Below are positions 58,385 to 64,000 of a stretch of DNA of 64,000 nucleotides, piece by piece. Position 1 is the first letter of the stretch. Each line of letters starts with the position of its first letter. Location: NCBI RefSeq assembly GCF_000372845.1, contig NZ_KB889963.1:3306304-3370303 (forward strand), in the 5' to 3' direction. The DNA comes from Methylocystis rosea SV97. Its GTDB lineage: Bacteria; Pseudomonadota; Alphaproteobacteria; Rhizobiales; Beijerinckiaceae. The translations under genes and the position numbers were made by a program. The notes beneath the pieces are model-generated. The model saw nothing but the letters and a program-made list of their open reading frames with translations. It made no database searches and was not told the DNA's origin.

Positions 58385-59392
58385 CTACTTCGCGTGCGGC
58401 GTTCCGAGATAGGGGAACTCTTTCAGAGTGTCGGTATGCGGCTCCAGCCCATCCGGCGGGATGTCGCCCTTCGAGAGAAAGGACAACCGGAAATTGATGA
58501 CATCGTCGGCGAAGGTGCGGCCATTGGGATAGCCCGCAGGCTTGGTGGGATCGAAGCTCAGCATATCGGGTAGAATGCCGTGCTCGTCGATCGCCGTAAT
58601 CGCGTCGTCCCTCGTGTAGTCGCCGGTATGGCCCATCAGATGGATGAACAGCTCGAGCCAGCGCGCGCGGTCGTTGACGGGTTCGCTGGCGTTATATTCT
58701 TCCTTCGTTTCGTCGGTATTGAAAAAGCTGCTGACCGACGGATGGCCGGCGCGATCGGCATGAATCAGCTTGCCGTCCTCGCGCACGCTGCACCGTCCCC
58801 AGATTCTGACCCCGGGATTGCCCCCAAGAGCGCTCGTCGGCATTTCGACGACCGTCGAAAGCACATTGGCCTCGGTGTTTGAATCCTTTCCAGTCCAGGG
58901 AGACTTGCCGCCAAGATGCGGCGCAGTGAAATTTCTGCCGCCGGACGTGTCGTACAAGGCCAGAATGCCGTCGTAGTCGAAAAAGAACGCGTCGCTACGA
59001 ACGCCTGTGAAGAAGGTGAAATCGCCTGCCCGCACGATGTTCGGCTTGGGCCCGAAGGAGACTTCCGCGCCGGAGACGATCTTCTCGCCCACAGGTTCGG
59101 GAGAATGCGACTCTGCGCCCCGCGCCAGGTAAACGTCGAAGGTCTGCCTGCCGTTTTCTTTGGGCGAGAACACATAGCTGATCGCAATATCCGTCAGGCA
59201 ATCGCCGTCATTATCGATATTCAGCCGGTAGATGGCGTCGGGATGAAATTCATCGCAAGCGGGATTGGCGTTGAGGATGATCGCCGACCGAGTCGGATCG
59301 CTTGGAGACTGGAAGGCGTAGAGATCGCAGAGATCCAACCTTTGATCGCCAAGCGGCGGACCGAGACTGAGGCCGGTAAAATGATTCGACAC
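58385..59392 (-). CDS. DUF4331 family protein
   Basis: 335 residues from GTG 59392, which has AGGAGG 7 bases upstream (better than an ATG at 59485). DUF4331 features are SLGPPLGDQRLDLCDLYAFQSP near the start, LNANPACDEFHPDAIYRLNIDNDGD, and EMPTSALGGNPGVRIWGRCSV. The domain is thought to bind metal; its role is unknown. No signal peptide, transmembrane region or operon partner is evident. Confidence 0.85.
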   Translation of the reverse strand: MSNHFTGLSLGPPLGDQRLDLCDLYAFQSPSDPTRSAIILNANPACDEFHPDAIYRLNIDNDGDCLTDIAISYVFSPKENGRQTFDVYLARGAESHSPEPVGEKIVSGAEVSFGPKPNIVRAGDFTFFTGVRSDAFFFDYDGILALYDTSGGRNFTAPHLGGKSPWTGKDSNTEANVLSTVVEMPTSALGGNPGVRIWGRCSVREDGKLIHADRAGHPSVSSFFNTDETKEEYNASEPVNDRARWLELFIHLMGHTGDYTRDDAITAIDEHGILPDMLSFDPTKPAGYPNGRTFADDVINFRLSFLSKGDIPPDGLEPHTDTLKEFPYLGTPHAK

Positions 59393-59502
59393 GTGTCGCC
59401 TCCTATAAAGACGTGGAGAGAATGTGCGGCTGATCGTTGCAAGCGCCTGCCGGCGCACGCTATGTCGTGTTTGTTTCAACATCAAGATTGTTCGAAATCG
59501 CT

Positions 59503-60378
59503 TTATTCGCCGCGAATCAGTCTGATGATGCTCGAAAAATCGGCGCCGCCCTGGCCAGCAGACTGATGGAGCGCATAGAGCTGCGTCGCGGCGGCCCCGA
59601 GCTGAGAGGCCGCGCCAACCTGCGCGGCGGCTTCCTGCGCGAGTCGCAAATCTTTCAGCATCAGGGCGGTCATGAAGCCGGGTTTGTAGTCATTGTTCGC
59701 CGGCGACGCAGGGGTCATCTCCGGCACGGGACAATAGGTCGTGAGCGACCAGGACTGGCCCGAGGAAATCGACGCAGCGTCGAACAGCGCCCTGTGCGAG
59801 AGGCCGAGCCTTTCCGCGAGCACGAAAGCCTCGGCCGTCGCGATCATCGTGACGCCGAGCATGAGATTGTTGCAGATTTTCGCCGCCTGCCCCATACCGG
59901 CGCCGCCGCAATGAAGCACATGCGCGCCCATATGTTCGAGGATCGGCTTCGCCGCCGCGAACGCCTCCTGCTCGCCGCCGCACATGAAGGTCAGACTCGC
60001 CGCTTTCGCGCCGGCGACGCCGCCCGACACCGGCGCATCGACCGAGAGCGCGCCGCTCTCCTGCGCCAGCCGATGCGCGGCGCGCGCGCTTTCGACGTCA
60101 ATCGTGGAGCAGTCGATGAGAAGCTTGCCGCGCGCTAGCGGCGCGATTTCGCGCCAGACGGCAAGCGTCTGATCGCCGCTTTGCAGCATGGTGATCGCAA
60201 CGTCAGCGCCCTCGATCGCATCGCGCAGGGAATTCGTCGCGACGACCCCCTCCCGAGCGGCAGTTTCGACGAGCGATACGTTGAGATCGAAGCCTCGCGT
60301 CTCGACCCCGGCGCGGGCCAGCGCCGTCGCCATCGGACGGCCCATGTTGCCCAGACCGATGAAAGCCGCGCGCGTCAT
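59503..60378 (-). CDS. mmsB: 3-hydroxyisobutyrate dehydrogenase
   Basis: NAD-dependent oxidation of 3-hydroxyisobutyrate to methylmalonate semialdehyde in valine catabolism. 291 residues. N-terminal GLGNMGRPMATAL dinucleotide motif, DAPVSGGVAGAKAASLTFM substrate loop, and the catalytic Lys in GMGQAAKICNNLMLG. Two bases separate its start from the mmsA stop, so the two are co-transcribed in the order mmsA-mmsB. Confidence 0.94.
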   Translation of the reverse strand: MTRAAFIGLGNMGRPMATALARAGVETRGFDLNVSLVETAAREGVVATNSLRDAIEGADVAITMLQSGDQTLAVWREIAPLARGKLLIDCSTIDVESARAAHRLAQESGALSVDAPVSGGVAGAKAASLTFMCGGEQEAFAAAKPILEHMGAHVLHCGGAGMGQAAKICNNLMLGVTMIATAEAFVLAERLGLSHRALFDAASISSGQSWSLTTYCPVPEMTPASPANNDYKPGFMTALMLKDLRLAQEAAAQVGAASQLGAAATQLYALHQSAGQGGADFSSIIRLIRGE

Positions 60379-60380
60379 GG

Positions 60381-61877
60381 CTAGGACAAGGTCGGCATGA
60401 CGAAACTCGCGCCGGTCCGGACGCCGCCCGGCCAGCGCGATGCTACCGTCTTCGTCTTTGTATAGAAGCGGATCGCGTCCGGCCCGTGCTGATTGAGATC
60501 GCCGAACATCGAGCGCTTCCAGCCGCCAAACGTGTAATAGGCCAGCGGCGTTGGGATCGGCACATTGACGCCGACCATGCCCACTTCGACGCGGGAGGCG
60601 AATTCGCGCGCCGCATCGCCGTCGCTTGTATAGATCGCGACGCCATTGCCATATTCGTGATCATTGGCCAGCAACAGCGCCTCATCGAAGCTGCGCGCGC
60701 GCACCACGCAGAGCACCGGGCCGAAGATTTCCTCCTTGTAGATCCGCATCTCCGGGCGCACCTCGTCGAACAGACATCCGCCCATATAGAAGCCGTTCTC
60801 ATAGCCTTGCATTTTGAAGCCGCGTCCGTCGACGCGGAGTTTCGCGCCCTCCCCGACGCCAATCGCGACGTAATCCTTGACCCGCTCCAGATGCGCGCGC
60901 GTGATCAGCGGGCCGAAATCCGCTGAAGGATCTGTCGAAGGCCCGACGCGCAGATTTTCAACCCGCGGCTCGAGCCGGGCGACCAGAGCGTCGGCGGTTT
61001 CTTCCCCGACCGGCACGGCCACCGAGATCGCCATGCACCGCTCGCCTCCGGAGCCATAGGCGGCGCCGATGAGGGCGTCGACCGCCTGATCCATGTCGGC
61101 GTCAGGCATGATCACCATGTGGTTTTTCGCGCCGCCGAAACACTGCACGCGTTTTCCGTGGGCGGCGCCGTGCGCATAGACATATTCGGCGACCGGCGTC
61201 GAACCGACGAAGCCGATGGCCTTGACGTCAGGGTCTTCGAGCAGCGCGTCGACCGTTTCCTTGTCGCCGTTGACGACATTGAGAACGCCCGGCGGCAGGC
61301 CGGCTTCGAGCATCAGTTCGGCCAGAAACAAGGGCGCGCCGGGATCGCGTTCGGAAGGCTTCAGAATGAAGGAATTGCCGCAGGCGATCGCCGGGGCGAA
61401 TTTCCACATCGGAATCATCACCGGAAAATTGAATGGCGTAATGCCGGCGACGACGCCGAGCGGCTGGCGCATCGAATAGACGTCGAGGCTGGCCGCCGCG
61501 GAATCGGTAAATTCGCCCTTCATTAGATGCGGAACGCCGATGCAAAATTCAGCGACCTCGACGCCGCGCTGGATCTCGCCCTGCGCATCGGCGAGCGTCT
61601 TGCCGTGCTCGCGCGCGAGAATCGCCGCAAGCCTCTCCTTCTCGCGCCCGACGAGATCGACGAATTTCATCAGCACGCGGGCTCTGCGCTGCGGATTGAC
61701 CGCCGCCCATTCTCGCTGCGCCGCGGCGGCGTCGGCGATCGCCTCCCGCACCTCGTCGCGGCTGGCGAGCGGCACGCGCGAGATCGCCGCGCCCGTCATC
61801 GGCTCATAGGCGTCGGTGAAACGGCCCGACCTTCCCTTGACTCGGCGTCCGCCGATAAAATGCGAAAGCTCTTCCAT
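60381..61877 (-). CDS. mmsA: Methylmalonate-semialdehyde dehydrogenase (CoA-acylating)
   Basis: Converts methylmalonate semialdehyde (and malonate semialdehyde) with CoA and NAD+ to propionyl- or acetyl-CoA. 498 residues of the ALDH6 type. The N-terminus is HFIGGRRVKGRSGRFTDAYEP. The catalytic Cys is C281 in GSGGERCMAISVAV, and FGGAKNHMVIMPDADMDQAV is the family's typical segment. First gene of the mmsAB pair; divergently transcribed from phhA. Confidence 0.95.
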   Translation of the reverse strand: MEELSHFIGGRRVKGRSGRFTDAYEPMTGAAISRVPLASRDEVREAIADAAAAQREWAAVNPQRRARVLMKFVDLVGREKERLAAILAREHGKTLADAQGEIQRGVEVAEFCIGVPHLMKGEFTDSAAASLDVYSMRQPLGVVAGITPFNFPVMIPMWKFAPAIACGNSFILKPSERDPGAPLFLAELMLEAGLPPGVLNVVNGDKETVDALLEDPDVKAIGFVGSTPVAEYVYAHGAAHGKRVQCFGGAKNHMVIMPDADMDQAVDALIGAAYGSGGERCMAISVAVPVGEETADALVARLEPRVENLRVGPSTDPSADFGPLITRAHLERVKDYVAIGVGEGAKLRVDGRGFKMQGYENGFYMGGCLFDEVRPEMRIYKEEIFGPVLCVVRARSFDEALLLANDHEYGNGVAIYTSDGDAAREFASRVEVGMVGVNVPIPTPLAYYTFGGWKRSMFGDLNQHGPDAIRFYTKTKTVASRWPGGVRTGASFVMPTLS

Positions 61878-61976
61878 GTTCGCTCATCTAAGGCGCGTCC
61901 GGCCGTTGTCATCTCGCAAGACGAGACTGCGCGCCTATATGTTGGAGAGAGACGGCTTCCACGACGGACACCCGCG

Positions 61977-62855
61977 ATGGGACTGCAGCTCGCGAGCGAA
62001 AGCAAGAATCGATACGCGCAGGCGCCGCGACAGGCGGACTGGACGATAGATCAGAACTGGGCCTCCTACAGCGACGAGGAACACGATCGCTGGAACAGGC
62101 TGTTCGCCCGCCAGGCGAAGCTCTTGCCCGGCCGAGCCTGCGACGAATTCCTGGAGGCGAAGCAACAGCTCGAACTGTCGCGCTCCGGCATCCCGGATTT
62201 CGCGGATCTTAGCCGCCGATTGGGGGCCATGACCGGCTGGAGCGTCGTCCCGGTGGCCGGGCTGATTCCTGACGACGCCTTCTTCGATCATCTCGCCAAT
62301 CGGCGCTTTCCCGCCGGCGCATTCATTCGCCCGGAGTCGGAGCTTGAATATCTGCAGGAGCCCGACGTTTTCCATGACGTCTTCGGGCATGTGCCGCTCC
62401 TCGCCAATCCGACGTATGCGCGCTTTCTCGAAGCCTATGGCAAGGGTGGCCGACGGGCGCTCGCGCGCGGGCAGCTCCACAATCTCGCGCGGCTTTACTG
62501 GTACACGATCGAATTCGGTTTGATCGAGACGCCGAAAGGGCTGCGCATTTTTGGCGCTGGAATCATGTCCTCGCCTTCGGAGACGATCTTTTCGCTGGAA
62601 GACTCGTCGCCAAACCGCGTCGCCTTCAACCTCGAACGCGTCATGCGAACGAATTACATCATCAGCGACTTCCAGCAGACATATTTCGTCATCGAAAGCT
62701 TCGAGAAGCTTCTCGCCGACGGTTATCAGGATTTTGATCCGATCTATGATCGCCTGCGCGACGTTTCCGACTTCGCCGCGCATGAGTTGGCTCCGGGAGA
62801 CCGCATCATCTCGCGCGGCGATCTCCATTATTTTCGCGCCAAGCGCAGCGCTTAA
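61977..62855 (+). CDS. phhA: Phenylalanine-4-hydroxylase
   Basis: Iron- and pterin-dependent hydroxylation of phenylalanine to tyrosine. ATG 61977 gives 292 residues, the bacterial monodomain size (about 260-300). The iron ligands are H133 and H138 in VFHDVFGHVP and E179 in LYWYTIEFGL. No N-terminal ACT domain. The frame is open further upstream to 61527, but that part is antisense to mmsA and not family-like. The gene faces mmsA across about 100 bases. Confidence 0.94.
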   Translation: MGLQLASESKNRYAQAPRQADWTIDQNWASYSDEEHDRWNRLFARQAKLLPGRACDEFLEAKQQLELSRSGIPDFADLSRRLGAMTGWSVVPVAGLIPDDAFFDHLANRRFPAGAFIRPESELEYLQEPDVFHDVFGHVPLLANPTYARFLEAYGKGGRRALARGQLHNLARLYWYTIEFGLIETPKGLRIFGAGIMSSPSETIFSLEDSSPNRVAFNLERVMRTNYIISDFQQTYFVIESFEKLLADGYQDFDPIYDRLRDVSDFAAHELAPGDRIISRGDLHYFRAKRSA

Positions 62856-62890
62856 TCCTAAGCGTAATCGGGTTGAAGAATTGTTTTCCT

Positions 62891-63023
62891 CACCCTCATG
62901 CTGAGGAGGCTCCGCAGGAGCCGTCTCGAAGCACGAGGGTGAAGGAAAAAATTCGCGAAAACGGGCTTCCTCGCCCTTCGAGACGCGTGCCGCGCACGCT
63001 CCTCAGGATGAGGAAGCCCTTCA
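62891..63023. repeat. Inverted-repeat intergenic element
   Basis: Left arm accctcatgctgaggaggc with tctcgaagcacgagggtga, and right arm tcgcccttcgagacgcgtg with gctcctcaggatgagga, are inverted relative to each other. The type is common between genes of Rhizobiales. It fills the spacer between phhA and the convergent FAH-family gene. Confidence 0.7.
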
Positions 63024-63035
63024 CCGATCGTCCTG

Positions 63036-64000
63036 TTAACCCTGAGGCCCTGAAGCGGCCACCTGTTGCTCGATGGCGCCGAAGATCGAGCGCCCATCGG
63101 CGGCGCGCATCTCGATGCGCACTACATCGCCCGTCGTCAGAAATGGCGTGCGCGGCGCGCCCTCAATGAGCTTCTCGACCACGCGCTGCTCGGCGATGCA
63201 GGAGTAGCCGTCTCCGCCCTGCGCAATCGGCCTACCTGGCCCGCCGTCGGCGTCCCGGTTGGAGATGGTGCCGGAGCCGATGATCGTTCCGGCGCTAAGC
63301 GCGCGCGTGCGCGCCGCATGCGCGATGAGACGCGGAAAGTCGAAGGTCATATCCTTTCCGGCGTCCGGCCGGCCGAGCGGCGCGCCATTGACGAAGGACA
63401 GCAGCCGCAGCGACAGCCGCTCGCCGTCCCAAGCGTCGCCAAGCTCGTCAGGCGTCACGGCGACTGGAGAAAAAGCGGACGCTGGCTTTGACTGAAAAAA
63501 ACCAAAGCCTTTTGAAAGCTCCGGAGGGACCAGCCCGCGCAAGGTCACGTCATTGACCAGCATGACGAGCCTGATGTGATCGCGCGCCTCCTCTGGCGTC
63601 ACGCCCATCGGAACATCGTCGGTGACAACCGCAACTTCGGCTTCGAGATCGAGATCGTGTTTTTCGTCGAGCAAGGGAATGGCGTCACGCGGGCCAAGGA
63701 AGACGTCGGAGCCGCCCTGATACATCAGCGGATCGCTCCAAAAACTCTCCGGCATCTCGGCGCCGCGCGACTTGCGAACGAGCGCGACATGATTGACATA
63801 TGCCGAACCGTCCGCCCACTGATAGGCGCGCGGCAGCGGCGAGGCGCAATCCTGCTCGCGAAAGGGAAAGCTCTCTCGAAGTCCGCATTCGAGCCGCGCC
63901 GCCAGCGCCCGCAGCTCCGGCGCGACGGCGTCCCAATCTTCGATCGCCGATTGCAGGGTGGGCGCGATGAAGCCTGCCGCAACAGCCCGCGTGAGATCGC
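63036..64000 (-). CDS. Fumarylacetoacetate hydrolase family protein, N-terminus cut by window edge
   Basis: The frame is open from the right edge to 63036, giving about 320 residues of the C-terminal part. A start at 63755 is internal, because the sequence before it is clearly coding (PLPRAYQWADGSAYVNHVAL). Key features: YQGGSDVFLGPRDAIPL, DLEAEVAVVTDDVP with metal-binding acidic residues, VNDVTLRGLVPPELSKGFGFFQSKPASAF (VNDVTLRGL, VPPELSKGFGFFQSKP), and TIIGSGTISNRDADGGPG. This pattern fits the subgroup annotated in tyrosine/homogentisate degradation. Context with phhA agrees. Whether it acts as fumarylacetoacetase or another C-C hydrolase is inferred. Confidence 0.88.
   Translation of the reverse strand, partial: DLTRAVAAGFIAPTLQSAIEDWDAVAPELRALAARLECGLRESFPFREQDCASPLPRAYQWADGSAYVNHVALVRKSRGAEMPESFWSDPLMYQGGSDVFLGPRDAIPLLDEKHDLDLEAEVAVVTDDVPMGVTPEEARDHIRLVMLVNDVTLRGLVPPELSKGFGFFQSKPASAFSPVAVTPDELGDAWDGERLSLRLLSFVNGAPLGRPDAGKDMTFDFPRLIAHAARTRALSAGTIIGSGTISNRDADGGPGRPIAQGGDGYSCIAEQRVVEKLIEGAPRTPFLTTGDVVRIEMRAADGRSIFGAIEQQVAASGPQG

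Overview
The window is a GC-rich chromosomal segment of an alphaproteobacterium, most likely a Rhizobiales/Methylocystaceae-type organism. The main grounds are the recA-alaS pair, an atpHAGDC operon without F0 genes, the rplU-rpmA-acetyltransferase-obgE string, an Irr regulator with a heme-binding HHH motif, class I PHA synthase, an alphaproteobacterial LexA box (GAAC-N7-GAAC) before recA, and dispersed palindromic repeats typical of Rhizobiales. No methane or methanol oxidation genes lie in the window, so the family assignment is an inference. There are no rRNAs, tRNAs, CRISPR arrays, insertion sequences or prophage genes that I can support. Most of the window is ordinary core chromosome with small accessory inserts.

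Layout. 1-605: the C-terminally truncated end of a lower-GC hypothetical gene. 0.7-6.2 kb: SOS-controlled recA, alaS and a cyclic-nucleotide-type ion channel translationally coupled to alaS. 6.2-11.5 kb: repeat-rich spacer and the F1-ATPase operon on the minus strand. 11.7-20 kb: mtnP, a trypsin-fold peptidase, apt, an L,D-transpeptidase, a Gly/Tyr-rich secreted protein, two tandem secreted Kazal-type inhibitors with identical cysteine spacing, a fluoride riboswitch with crcB, a spermidine-synthase-like protein and rplU-rpmA. 20-29 kb: acetyltransferase and obgE, small secreted proteins, O-methyltransferase, M3 oligopeptidase, MltB-type transglycosylase, irr and a peroxiredoxin. 29-36 kb: phaC, lpd, a large membrane-anchored alpha/beta hydrolase split by a +1 frameshift in a C5 run, and rpmI-rplT. 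36.6-42.5 kb: an AGAT-type amidinotransferase convergent with a Gdx/SugE-type SMR transporter, pirin, a hybrid histidine kinase and YifB/ComM.

42.7-53 kb: a GCG_CRPN-like secreted peptide, a trimeric autotransporter followed two bases later by an exported partner candidate, a methyltransferase with a regulatory domain, MgtC, and a ctaG / fused cytochrome oxidase I+III cluster lacking an adjacent subunit II. 53-64 kb: ppsA, a CaCA antiporter, cupin, DUF992 and DUF4331 proteins, mmsA-mmsB, phhA and a partial fumarylacetoacetate-hydrolase-family gene.

Functionally, ppsA, lpd, phaC, mmsAB, phhA and the FAH-family gene describe carbon-storage, gluconeogenic and amino-acid-catabolic capacity. The most interesting less-described content is the guanidino-compound pair (amidinotransferase plus guanidinium-type exporter), the tandem Kazal proteins with basic P1 residues, the autotransporter/partner pair, and the frameshifted hydrolase.
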